A stretch of DNA of 64,000 nt from contig CM022671.1 of the NCBI GenBank assembly GCA_012295275.1, positions 1,233,332 through 1,297,331 of the forward strand, given 5' to 3'. The position numbers were made by a program, and so were the translations under genes. Below, in pieces: positions 38,652 through 49,213 of the stretch (positions within the stretch are counted from its first letter, which is position 1; each line of letters opens with the position of its first letter). The notes beneath the pieces are model-generated. The model was not told the DNA's origin. It saw only the letters and a list, made by a program, of their open reading frames with translations, and made no database searches. Origin of the DNA: Chrysomallon squamiferum (Eukaryota > Mollusca > Gastropoda > Neomphalida > Peltospiridae).

Positions 38652-40468
38652 CAATAACAATAACAATAATAATAAAAACAACAACAACATTAATGTACCT
38701 GTTATCCTCACATTCATATCATGAGTCAACAGTATATTTTCACACTTCAGATCTCTTTACAAAAAGAAAAAAGAAATGAAAAAGAAATCAATAATAATAA
38801 AAATAATAATCTATTTAACATATATATAACAGATTCTGAATATAATCTGGTTTTAGTTATTTCTGTTTATTTATCTGAATTTTATTTTGATCAGTTTTCT
38901 TTTAAAATATTAATATATTGTGCTAAAGGATCCTTCTGGTTTATATTTACATTATCTATAATCTTTGCTGCTACCAGGTTCCCTAGAAACCATTTTCTGA
39001 AGCCTGACTCCCTACTGTGTTCAGACCTGCTCATAGTCAGAAAAAATACAACAGTGCCTTTTATAAACCAACTTTTGGAAAGACAGTACTCAAAGAACAC
39101 AGGATATTTATCTACTAACTTTTCGAACCATGTGCAGACACTATAATCACTAAGATATTTAATGCTTCTCTGAGGTTCTAACAGGTTTGTCAGCTCATTC
39201 ATTTGTCTGTTAGTTCATCTTATAATAATATGTTATAATTTAAAACAAATATGCACCTATGAACAATGTTGTACTTGTGCATGTGCATCAAACCATGACA
39301 TATCTGTCTGAATATCTTCCTGCTCAGACTTTCATCCAGACCTTTGCTGTGTCCGGTGTTCAGATTGCTGTTAATTAGATCCAGCAAATCTCCCTTCTCA
39401 CAGTACTCCAACACAACAAAGACATGATCAGAGCTCCAGAAGTGTTCAAATATCTGAATCTGAGACGACTATTGCTTATTAATGAATGAATCAACAAATA
39501 AATAAAAGTAAGTACATGTTCTTTATTTATTTATTTATTTAACGTTCTAAATAATAAAAAAAAATATATCATTTAAAAAAAAAGGGTTGTGTCTGAGACA
39601 TTAAACCACTGCTCAGCAAATGACCACAATGGAACTATCATTTCATACGATTTTCACTTAAGTGTAAGAAAAGGAAAAAAAAAACTTACAACGTTTGGGT
39701 GATACGGCAGTAAGCAATGGTTAGACAACTCTCTGGGCAAAAATCTTTGCAGAAACTCTCGTGGTATGACTCGTTTATCTATAATTTTGATAGCAACCTA
39801 ATAAAGAAACCAATAAATAAATAAATTTTACGATTTTTAAAGAAAATAAACATAATAAAGTAACTATAATTTTCACCGGGATATTAACAATCAAATGATA
39901 TTTTGTTATCCACGAGTTGAGTAACTTCTGAGCCTAACAAGGCCAATATGATGAACTTATATTTGTTGCTGTTGTTTTATCTTCCTTAAAACACTATTTT
40001 ATTTTCTGCAGTAAAAATTATTTGTTTTTTTTTTTCAAAGATTTTGTTTCTGATAAAAAATGTCACTATTTAGGTAGCGAAAATTTACACACATGCACTC
40101 ACTCACTAATACAATTTTTTTGTCATTTCTGTTTTACATAAAAACAAAATAAATACCAGCCGATTCGTTTCTTTCATGCCACGAAAGTATGATTTTAGCT
40201 TTCCAACCTTCCATGACAGAACTTGGGCTAGTCTCACTTTTGCGTATTCTCCTTCCCCCAACTCATTATTCGTAAGCCTGTAACCATGAGTATAGCATTC
40301 TTTTACCAAGAAGGCTTCTTGTTCTTGGCCGAATCCAAGAGACGCCAGCCTGTTTCTTGCATTTTGCATAGCAATATTGGTTGTCCTTTTGTAAGGCAAT
40401 TTAAAGAGATGATTTTTCTTTTTATCACCAATTTCATAGATTCCATGGATGCATGTTACATCCTCCAT
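34419..40468 (-). CDS. TSSK: Testis-specific serine/threonine kinase (TSSK)-like protein with long C-terminal tail
   Basis: Exons in order of translation: 40468-40157, 39797-39690, 39459-39257, 38754-38699, 38394-38262, 37926-37808, 37300-37044, 36778-36613, 36096-35924, 35599-35481, 34749-34419. They total 1977 bases, which is 658 codons plus stop, and all phases match. TSSKs are CaMK-group kinases of the male germ line that phosphorylate sperm proteins. Kinase features: glycine loop LGEGEYAKV (about residues 70-78), VAIK lysine (108), PRE glutamate (127), HRDLKCEN (207-214), DLG in place of DFG (227-229), CGSYTYSAPE (245-254) and DIWSLG (about 267). The match to TSSKs is strongest in GEGEYAKV, FLPRE and HRDLKCEN. 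Residues 1-60 and about 320 residues after 340 lie outside the usual 270-370-residue family length. The 37044 donor (ATT|GTAATC) is the weakest join; an unspliced reading would stop two codons later. Confidence 0.88.
35820..35895. repeat. (AAT)n microsatellite inside a kinase-gene intron
   Basis: Interrupted AAT triplet runs just downstream of exon 35924-36096 in the direction of transcription. They are intronic and not coding. Confidence 0.85.
37340..37780. repeat. GTAT/TG-rich repeat-laden intron
   Basis: Mixed (GTAT)n and (TG)n runs in the intron between kinase exons 37300 and 37808. The open frames here on the plus strand (Tyr/Val/Cys-rich) are repeat artefacts. Confidence 0.85.
38040..38260. 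repeat. AAT/GTT trinucleotide repeats in a kinase-gene intron
   Basis: Imperfect AAT, GTT and CTT triplet runs between kinase exons 37808-37926 and 38262-38394. A similar AAT/AAC run lies at 38612-38695. Confidence 0.8.
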
Positions 40469-40537
40469 TTTATATACAATAAAATTAAATTACTGCACTG
40501 GGACGCAAGCCTTGGTAACGTGAATGACACTTTGTCA

Positions 40538-40545
40538 TGACGTCA
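40538..40545 (-). promoter_or_regulatory. Consensus CRE (TGACGTCA) upstream of the kinase ATG
   Basis: A perfect 8-base palindromic cAMP-response element 70 bp upstream of the start codon. CREM/CREB-family factors use this site and drive many post-meiotic testis genes in mammals, so the position suits a TSSK. A GGTAAC half-site like part of an RFX X-box lies beside it (40514-40519). Function is inferred. Confidence 0.5.
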
Positions 40546-42179
40546 ACCTTAGAAACATAATTACGAGGTATTTCGTCATTTAGCTGATTACGTAATAAAG
40601 AGAACTGCAGTTTTTGTTGTTGTTGTTGTTGTCTTTTAAAAAAAATGTAAATTCACAATAAATTTAATTAATGTTTTACCTGTAGTTCCTATCTGTCTTA
40701 TAAACTACACATAAATACGTAGCAATCACTAGTGAATGGTCATTCTTTTGTTTCATATTAAGATGTTAACGATGGATATTAAAATTAAACATGAAACAAT
40801 AAATTTTCGAATTTTGTTAATTAGAGCCTTAGGAAGTTTCAACGTAATATTTTTGATTTTCTATTAAGGAGCGTCATTGACAGCAAAATGAATATGGTTG
40901 GATTTATGTGCAGACATGTATAATCATAACCCTCCCACAAATTTGCTGGCCTAAAATCACTCTGAACTTAATGTATTCTACCCACAGTTACATGTACATT
41001 CAGTGAAAATGCAGAATTTTATCTTATTTTATATTTTAAAAAGGACAGTAACAATTTAGATCGTTTATACTGAAGTAGTTGTTCCATATATCTGCCTCAT
41101 AATTATTTAGATTATCGTATAATTAATTTATATAAATAAATAGTCATGATAAAAAAAAAAAAAAAAAAATCATAATAAAAAAAAAAAAAAAAATCAAATC
41201 AAATCAAATCAAAAATAAGATAAAAATAAAATAGGGACAGATCTATTGGCCAAGTTTTATGCTGTTCTTTAGAAATTTCTGCAACAGTAGAATATCTAGA
41301 AAGCATTCACAAGATTTAACCACTATAGAATCTATATGGAACGAATTAACGTAAAAATACATACGTATCTACCCAGATAGACACATATACACAAACACAA
41401 ATGTACATGTACAAACACATACACCGGTGGAGTAGAATTACTGAAACGGACCTTAAAGTATTAAAAGGAAAGTTATTTCCATGAAACGGGATGCCATCTA
41501 ATAAACTGAATCCTGGAAATCAGACCATCACAGAAATCTAATAAAACATTTCAAACAGTCCTTTTTAAATCTCACAAGAACAGCCTACTAGTATGCTCAG
41601 TTACCATCTGAAATAGATACGCGGATCTCCATTTAAAATGATTTTAATCCTGTAATGTCACATAGTAACGATGTGTGAACTTTTTGAAACAAAATATTTA
41701 AATTGTCGAAGAACTATGAGAAATATGTTTAGTACTTAATTACTTAAATAAAATAACAGTATTGTTTGTGTTTGTGTTACTGATACTATACTATACTATA
41801 CCTATTAATCAGAAACTGATTAGCATTCAAGTTTCAGTATGGGAACAGTCACAAGGTTTGTTGAAAATAAGAAACAGATAAAAAGTGTAAAAACATAATT
41901 TAGATCAACTGGGAAAAGTATGGTTGTGCAGCAAGATACCAAGGTGAGATGTGGCTATACGTGAGAGGTTCAGTGACAAAGCCGGTTATTTGGTAAACAA
42001 AATTTTTGACTTCCATATAAAATCTAGAGAAGATGATAAATAAACAAAACTGACTGACATATACTTACCCTTCCCTACAAATTTGTTGCATTGATTTGTA
42101 TCAGATATAATGTATATGTAACTGTGCTGATTAAACTAATAATTTTAATTGTTGTTGTTTATCGTTGTACCACCCACGC

Positions 42180-42258
42180 CACACACACACACACACACAC
42201 ACCCATACACACACACGCACACACACACACACACACTAGACACACACACAAACACAAA

Positions 42259-42324
<66 letters not shown>

Positions 42325-42325
42325 C
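42180..42325. repeat. (CA)n microsatellite, interrupted
   Basis: About 145 bases of CA dinucleotides with short interruptions. Overlapping His-Thr or Cys-Val frames are artefacts. Confidence 0.95.
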
Positions 42326-42469
42326 ACACATATCACAGAAAATGTATAAAATCACGTAATCTATGGAATGCCTGAATATATCAAACAATTTACACACTGC
42401 TCGACTTCTCCAGGTAATCTTTTGACATTGTCTGAAATACAGAATTCCTTGCTTGTGATCAGCTTTTAA

Positions 42470-43150
42470 CTCTACGAGGGATCAATATCCGTGTAGGGGA
42501 GGAGGGGGTAAGGTGTGTCATTTTCCAGTTAAGTCGACCTGGAGTCCAAGGTTTCAACATCTCCACAGAAATGAACAGAGAAAAGATCTTCGTATATATG
42601 GGCAATATTAATACCACAGGATTTCTCATATTGGCTTTGTAAAGTGGCACAGCGTACCTCATACTTGGGGTAAGTTGTGCCACATTTTGAGGCAAGCTGT
42701 CCCAGTTTGGGTTAAGATGTGCCAGTAGTGCAAATGGCAATAACATGCACATTGTTTATAACATATTTGTTTTTCATGATTCTGAATCGACCAAATGTAA
42801 TGGTACCAAAATGTGATAGCTCTGATTAAAACACTCTTACACTTCAACCTATAACTTTCATAACGACTGATACAAAACTTACACTAATCATCCCAGGGGA
42901 AAAAAACAACAACTGTATATATAGACCTGTGAATGATTATGGTATATTCCAAACTATTTTGTAGGCTGTACAGGTAATAATATTATCTCGTGCAGATCTC
43001 CCAGCAGTATTTGGCTTGTGAAGTTTATCATATTCAACTGATTCTGGATCAGAATCGGAGCAGTTTGACTCATCCACGTGATGCAGCTCCACTACTTGTT
43101 TCTTGACTTTTTTGCAATAGGTACAGTGGCCATTTGTCGTTTTTCATTTC
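42470..43150 (-). pseudogene. possible eroded mobile-element or gene remnant
   Basis: Two hints. At 42937-43149 a minus-strand open frame of about 70 codons reads NGHCTYCKKVKKQVVELHHV and then an acidic DESNCSDSDPES stretch. It has a CxxC pair, is less AT-rich than the flanks, and has no splice context or clear start. At about 42510 and 42655-42725 a degenerate phrase recurs (GGGTAAGTTGTGCCACA, GGGTTAAGATGTGCCAG, GGGTAAGGTGTGTCA). Scattered coding-like fragments plus repeated phrases suggest a decayed transposon, but I cannot name a family. Confidence 0.25.
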
Positions 43151-43300
43151 TTACGTGTTTTTGCGATAACTGGCACTAGGAAATATGAACACGTCAACAA
43201 GAAAGTACGCTAACAATAATCAGTAGATGGCAGCACCAGTCACTCATATCCACCCAGATATCCCTCCTCCCCTAACTGTGGATGTGTCTTTGCATATATT

Positions 43301-43302
<2 letters not shown>

Positions 43303-43354
<52 letters not shown>

Positions 43355-43375
43355 GGTGGGTGGGTGGGTGGGTGT
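43303..43375. repeat. (TG)n followed by (GGGT)n
   Basis: A TG run passes directly into GGGT repeats. The G-rich end has four or more GGG tracts spaced by one base, so it could form a G-quadruplex in principle. Confidence 0.9.
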
Positions 43376-43794
43376 GCTATATGAGTGTGTTTCAGTGTGT
43401 TGCCGATTAAAGCAGGACTCGCTTAAGGCATTACACATTGTAGGAAAGAAGCTTCTTTGTGTCAGAACTGGGTAATATTCTGTTCCAACCAGGCAAATGA
43501 CTGGCTTTTCAACGTTTATACTAACCTGTTGAATACAGTATGTATAAAACTGGAGCAAAATTAATAATTTTGGTTTAACCTGCATCATTTAAAAAAAAAA
43601 AAAAAAAAATTATTGTTATACTAGAACTCTGTTAATACTTAATAAATACTAATATTAAAACGTTACACAGATGTCACTGATTTATTTGTAATTACCTACT
43701 AAATCATAACTGAATGACACACACAAAAACGTTTACAATATACAGTATATCTCTTATTTCTAATGATTATAGTTCTTTACAATGCATGTAACGT

Positions 43795-43830
<36 letters not shown>

Positions 43831-44179
43831 AGACAAACAGAATAATAATAATAGTTATATCCACTTACTCTTTACTCTTTTGTTATTGCTATTTACACAT
43901 AATTATTTTCGCCAATTTACAATACAATATTCACAAGTATATACTGGACAAATGTGTAGCTACGTTGTAACCAGTAAATAATACTATTGTATTCTTTAAG
44001 GTTTCCCGAGGAAAGAGTTATTCGTCCATATCCTCGAGAATCAGATATTCAACTAGTAGGAGTTACCTAATATCACACCAAATACACATTCTCCAGAAAT
44101 GGGGTTTTTCCAGTAACTATTTATGTTATCACCATAGCAGGACGTAGAAACATATACCAGTTAATGCGCAGTTTAGTCC

Positions 44180-44206
44180 AAGGTGGAAAGGACGGAAACA
44201 AATAAA
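44180..44206 (+). other. possible non-coding first exon of the orphan gene
   Basis: The sequence before a strong GTAAGT donor at 44207 contains a stop just before the donor, so it could only be 5' UTR. The coding exon at 44396 is preceded by an acceptor-like ttgttttgtag. The two together suggest a short leader intron. The start of this exon cannot be placed. Confidence 0.3.
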
Positions 44207-44396
44207 GTAAGTATTTATTTATTAATAACAGAGATTTTGAACAGGTGGATATATCAGTTGAAATATTTTATATTAATGTATGAATTCTATATATCCATGA
44301 TAAAAAAAATAAATAAATAATAATTTAAAAAAAAGAAAAAAGACCATAACTAATAGAAAGAAAATAATTTAATGTGTATATACCTTGTTTTGTAGA

Positions 44397-45741
44397 ATGG
44401 ACAGGCATTCATCTTCCGACCGTTTTTCTGGATTTGGAGCACAACAACATGTGCAAGTGCAAAGAGCAGGTTTGTTGAAACAACAGCGTTTTTTAAACAT
44501 TTAATACTAAATTAATTTATACAATAAAAACAAACAAAATTAAAATTTGTTGAAACAACAATGATTCTTAAATACTAATACTATTTATGGAATATAAATT
44601 TGCCGCAACGACAACATAGCTTCTGAAGTCCATTTGTCTTTCTTTACTGAAGAATATTAATAAATCACATTATTTAAGTGAACATTTGTTATTTATTCAG
44701 ATTTATATGTGTTAGCATTTTAAAGTATAAAATAATGAAATTTAATGTATGACCTATGTTACCAGATACAGATCAGTGCTGGTTTTACATGACATTAATG
44801 TACTGATTGCAGCTTTGATTAAGATTTATAATATTTGGTAAACGGATTAATTAGGCCAATTGTTTTTGTTACGGTATTTATTTTTGATTACAGAATCAAG
44901 TACATCGTTCATATCAAGAGAAGAAATGATAAATAAAACAATGAATCAAATAAAAAGTTATGCTCCTTCAGAATTCGCAGAAATAACGTCTAACATGAAA
45001 CTGAAAGAACAGGTGACAAAAGAAATTACCAACGTACACGAACTAACAATGAAACTGTCCCAGGAATTTCCGACCGGTCGTGAATACAACCAGAGAGAAG
45101 TTGAACAGAAAATGAAAAAGATTTTCTCTGACGAACAAATCCGACGTATCAAAAGAGGTCTTCAGATTCCAACTGCCAAACTGGATATGAGTTCAGACTA
45201 CCTAGATATTACGATCTTCGACAGTGATCGAATTGAATCTGTCCTTTTACGGAAGCAACTGGCTACTTTTGCTGAATTTGGAAAGTACATTCAGAAATCC
45301 AGCGTCTTGGTAGAAGCTCTGTTATTGTTTGCTTCAGTGGCTGAAAAAGTACCATCTTACTCATCGGAGAGCATGAAGGATGCCCTGGAAAAAGGTGTTG
45401 ATTTCATTAAAACGACTGGGGGAATTTCCTCAGCCTTGATGAAATGTGTGGAGAGTTGGACTGATTCTGGTAACAGCATTTGGAAGAAAGCTTATACTTT
45501 AGCAGAACTGATGGTGGATTTGTTCAAATCTTCCTGCGCAGTGTTTCTCGATATAATAAAAAGCCTGTTTAAAAACAAGTCATCAGTGGAATGGATAATG
45601 TGTTGTGTACGCCTTGTCGCCTTCTTCGGATCATACATTAATCCACTGGTTCCAGTAATAGCATCCGCTGCCGCCGATGTTGCTGATTTCGCACTTAAGT
45701 TCAAAAATGTCATGATGTTAATAAATGCTTTGAAAAAATGA
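44397..45741 (+). CDS. Orphan two-exon protein, about 306 residues, no family recognised
   Basis: Exon 1 is 44397-44469, starting MDRHSSSDRFSGFG and ending at a GTTTGT donor in phase 1. Exon 2 is 44894-45741, after the acceptor ttgattacag. The joined codon G|AA gives Glu and keeps the frame. Without exon 1, the open frame would begin 11 codons upstream at an in-frame TTG inside the intron, which is less plausible. The N-terminal third is polar and probably helical, with acidic and basic residues alternating (QEFPTGREYNQREVEQKMKK). The C-terminal half is rich in amphipathic to hydrophobic helices (VLVEALLLFASVAEKV, a segment around WIMCCVRLVAFFGSYINPLV, then VIASAAADVADFALKF). This could be membrane-associated or helical-bundle packing; no signal peptide is seen. 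Codon use and GC content exceed the flanks, supporting a real gene. An old virus- or element-derived gene cannot be excluded. Confidence 0.72.
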
Positions 45742-47138
45742 ACTTGATAACAAATATATCTAAAGCCAAGCTTGCAAAGAAATTTAAGGGAACATTAATT
45801 TTTGTTTGAAGGACATCAGTGTATAATTTAATTTGGGTTGCTTGCTTTGAAATAACGCATTTAGATGGCATTATTTACATTCCAGACTTAACAATACTTT
45901 ATATAATTATATATGTATCTATGATCACATGTAGATAGTGCAGTGTTAAAATGCATTTTTATTACCGATTTATTCTAATTTTCTGATTCTTTTCTGATTT
46001 TTATTATTTTTTACTACTTATTCTTCTTTATAAAACAGTAAACCTATATTACATTAATTTGAATGTACAGTAAATATCAAATAATTTCTTTTTAAATTAG
46101 TGGGGTTTTGAAACACGGGACGCCTGTAGATGTATTCCGAGCCTTTTCTAAAATACATATTCTATCCTTATTTTTTTATTATTATCCCCCACCCACCCCG
46201 AGAAAATGATATTTTAAAGAACACTTTACAGATGGTCTATTTCTGGATTTTTTATTATTGTTGTTGTTGTATTTTTGCATTCCACACGTGTGCTACGCCT
46301 TTGACTAATAATTTCATATTGTTTTGCATATATATATAATTTTTAATTTTTGTTTTGTTTAGTTTTACTTCATTATTTTAAGTTGTTTATATATTTATTT
46401 ATTTAATTATTTTCTAAATTAATTATGAACTAACTTTAAAATGCCTATTTTTATTTTGTGTTTTAGACTGGGACTTCAGTTTGTTATAATTTGACAGCTT
46501 ATATACAGGGACATTCATCCTTAAAATATATAAGGATTCACTTCTATACATATATTCCTTAGTTTAGTTACATAAAATCTCATTACTTTTTCTACTTAAG
46601 TTAACAACAAAAATAATTTTAATGACTTAATGAATATTGTATAACAATAGTTAGAATTTTTTAGTAATAAAGACTCAAAATTTCGTTGTTGTTTGGTTTT
46701 TTTTATTTCATTTACCTATCTTTCAAATATTCAAATATATGGATGGTATTGAAAAAAAAAACATAGCAGTAATCAAAACGAATGACACTGGTGGAATAAA
46801 AGCAAACTGTGCAACTACGTATCAAATAATTGGGCGTGGTCTGAATATGTCACAAGACTGTCTCTTTATAAAGAATGCAACTGAATGGGGTTTTTGACCT
46901 GCAGTTGTTTTTGTCGATTTTATTATTGATCATGTTGTTGAAACTCAGCTGCAGATGCAAACACAAAGACACACACAAATTTCTACATATTTATTTTTTG
47001 ATAGTAACACTTCTTTATGTTGCTAATTAAAGGCTTCCAGTCACAGTTAGATCACTATCACAATATGGCTGAACAAAAACCATAGCTGCTTTTTCCAAGA
47101 TATTTCTTTACTATGACGATTATATGATCATTCAAAAT

Positions 47139-47178
<40 letters not shown>

Positions 47179-47331
47179 TAATATTAATAATCATTGCCAT
47201 CATAATAATCATTCATTAGCTTTTTTTTTTTATACATTTAAAAAAAAAAAATAAAGTAGGTTACATGAAACAAATTTTATTAATTACAATTTAGAAAAGA
47301 TAGGTTTCCCATCTACTTTCATCCAGACTGT
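45742..47331. other. Intergenic, no gene seen
   Basis: AT-rich flank between the orphan gene and the convergent zinc-finger exon, with an AAT run at 47139-47176. An AATAAA near 46665 on the plus strand could serve the orphan gene. Confidence 0.6.
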
Positions 47332-48086
47332 TTATTTGTCCCTGCTTGTATTAGAACATGGACACGCATGTACACTGTGACTTCTTAATGAAGAAAACCA
47401 CTTGAATCTCTTGTCACACTTCAGACACTTGTGTGGTCTCACTGGCTTGTTGTTCTGGACGTAACATCTCAGGTTATTGTGGTCCAGTAATGATGACCTC
47501 CACCTGAAAGTTTTATCACAAAACTTGCACCTGTACTGCTTCTCCCCGTGTTTGCCCTTAACATGCTGTTTGTAGATTTGCAGAGAGGTGAAAGATACTG
47601 CACACACATTGCACACTATCTTCTTCAGGCACTGTTCAAGGTGCTTTTGGAGAGCTGGGTTATGTTTGAATCCTCGGCCACACAGATGACACAAGAAACT
47701 GCTGGAATTTTCTAGAAGTTTTGTGTGTATCTTCATATGCTTCTCCAGATGGACTTGGTCATAGGTTTTATAAAAGCAGACGTAACACTGGAAATGTCCC
47801 ACCTCGTCGTGCCATTTTATTCTGTGTCTTCTCAGACTTTGTTTGGTGGTGAAGGATTTACCGCAGGTATCACACAGGTAGCTGCTGCTTCTGTGGACTG
47901 ATTTTATGTGATTTTGGAGTTGTGGACCATCTGCAAAATGCTTCTTGCAATAGGAACAGAGAGGATTTTTGAGAAAAATTTCATGTTTTCTTCTTATGTG
48001 TATTTTGATGCTGAGGTATTTTTCAAGGCTGACTGCATAATCACACTGCTTACATCTGAACATGGAGCCCTCTCTCTTGACATACT
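47332..48086 (-). CDS. Eight-finger C2H2 terminal exon (own gene or alternative last exon of the neighbour)
   Basis: This minus-strand exon follows the acceptor tgtttcag, enters in phase 1 (xAG TAT GTC) and ends at a stop at 47332. It encodes eight C2H2-type fingers: FRCKQC, PLCSYC, YLCDTC, FQCYVC, FLCHLC, IVCNVC, YRCKFC and HKCLKC. Three end in H-x-C rather than H-x-H (near EQC, LRC, HAC). Linkers are irregular, not the TGEKP type, so not all fingers need bind DNA. No start exon of its own is visible in the 1.1 kb before the next upstream gene's stop. That gene's last intron is also phase 1, so this exon would join it in frame. Confidence 0.8.
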
Positions 48087-49213
48087 CTGAAACAATCACA
48101 TTTATGTAAGCAATTACAAAAGTCATAAATAAAAATTGGTTTAACACCCTAATACAACTTCGTATTAACAGTTTTTTAACTGTACTGTGAGTGGAAACCT
48201 ATTATAGCAACAGGGAATTTTTTATACGAAATCTCACAAATACAATAACAAATGCTATGACTGACTTTGTCTCTTTGATAGTAAACCAGTTGTCGGATAT
48301 TGGCTGGAAAAAACAGATACTGAAAAAGCCTCAAAAAAATATTATGTAAAATTGCATGAATTTCATTAAATCCCTGAATAATTAAATTTCATAAAAAGTG
48401 AATAATAAGATGAATTGTAAATTCACTGACACCTTTCTGCCATAAAAAGTAAACGGATTGCTCAGTTTTGTTTGCATTATTTACACCAGTGGCAAACTGA
48501 TTGCAAAAACATTTTTAACCATTTAGTCATTATGATCACTGGTATCTTATAACTGCTGTGAGAAAGAATTCAACTAAATTGCAAATTTAATGATTATAAT
48601 TAAAATCTTGACTGCCAAAGTTAAAAAAACAAAAACAGAAGAAAACATTATTTTAAATTTCAAGGTTTACAAGTTACCTCAACATATCAATGGAGCTCAA
48701 TATCCACATCTTTTTATTTATACATTTAACTTCTTTATTTATTTGGTCACTATTAATGAACACAAAAGAGGTATCTTATTATTAGCGTAACCATAACATG
48801 ATTATATGTGTAAGTTTGGAAGACAGCAAGAAATGTAATTATTATAAATTCTCCATGTTTCGCAATATTAATACCACACTGTATACCCCTAAAGTGTTAC
48901 TGCTAATGCATTAACAGATTATTAATTTTCAGTCTACAAAATATGCATAAAACCAAGTTACTAAGATAAAAATTGCTTTAATTTGAGAAAGCATGAACAT
49001 AATCAGTTAAATAAAATACTGTCAGTATGTATAAATAAATAATAATTTCCTTTGTAACTTTTCAATTCAACAGTAAAATAATATTGCTTTTGGAAATGCA
49101 TAATTGGAATTAATGTGTGTTTATAATCTCCCAAATGATTTTTCATCATAATACAGATATTATATTCATAAAGTATATTATTAATAAATGATGGTTAACA
49201 TATTTTGTTCTGT
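48087..49213. other. 1.1-kb gap between two zinc-finger exons; no exon seen
   Basis: AT-rich sequence without a minus-strand exon bounded by splice sites, and without a convincing start exon for the downstream eight-finger exon. Confidence 0.6.

Larger units (their letters stand above)
40560..44180. other. Intergenic stretch with simple repeats
   Basis: About 3.6 kb between the divergent kinase and orphan genes. It holds A-rich/AATCA runs (41150-41220), CA repeats (42180-42325, 43795-43830), a TG/GGGT run (43303-43375) and a possible mobile-element remnant (42470-43150). Otherwise I see nothing in it. Confidence 0.7.

Noticed and set aside
38721-39146. Plus-strand 141-codon frame
   Set aside because: It overlaps kinase exon 38699-38754 on the other strand and intron sequence. 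It has no splice support, and its composition is not coding-like.
42091-42375. His-Thr and Cys-Val frames on both strands
   Set aside because: CA/TG microsatellite.
44958-45713. Minus-strand frames inside the orphan gene
   Set aside because: They are shadows of the 282-codon plus-strand frame, which is longer and has a matching upstream exon.
47142-47176. AAT triplet run considered as part of a CRISPR-like or structured array
   Set aside because: It is a plain microsatellite with no spacer structure, in an animal nuclear genome.
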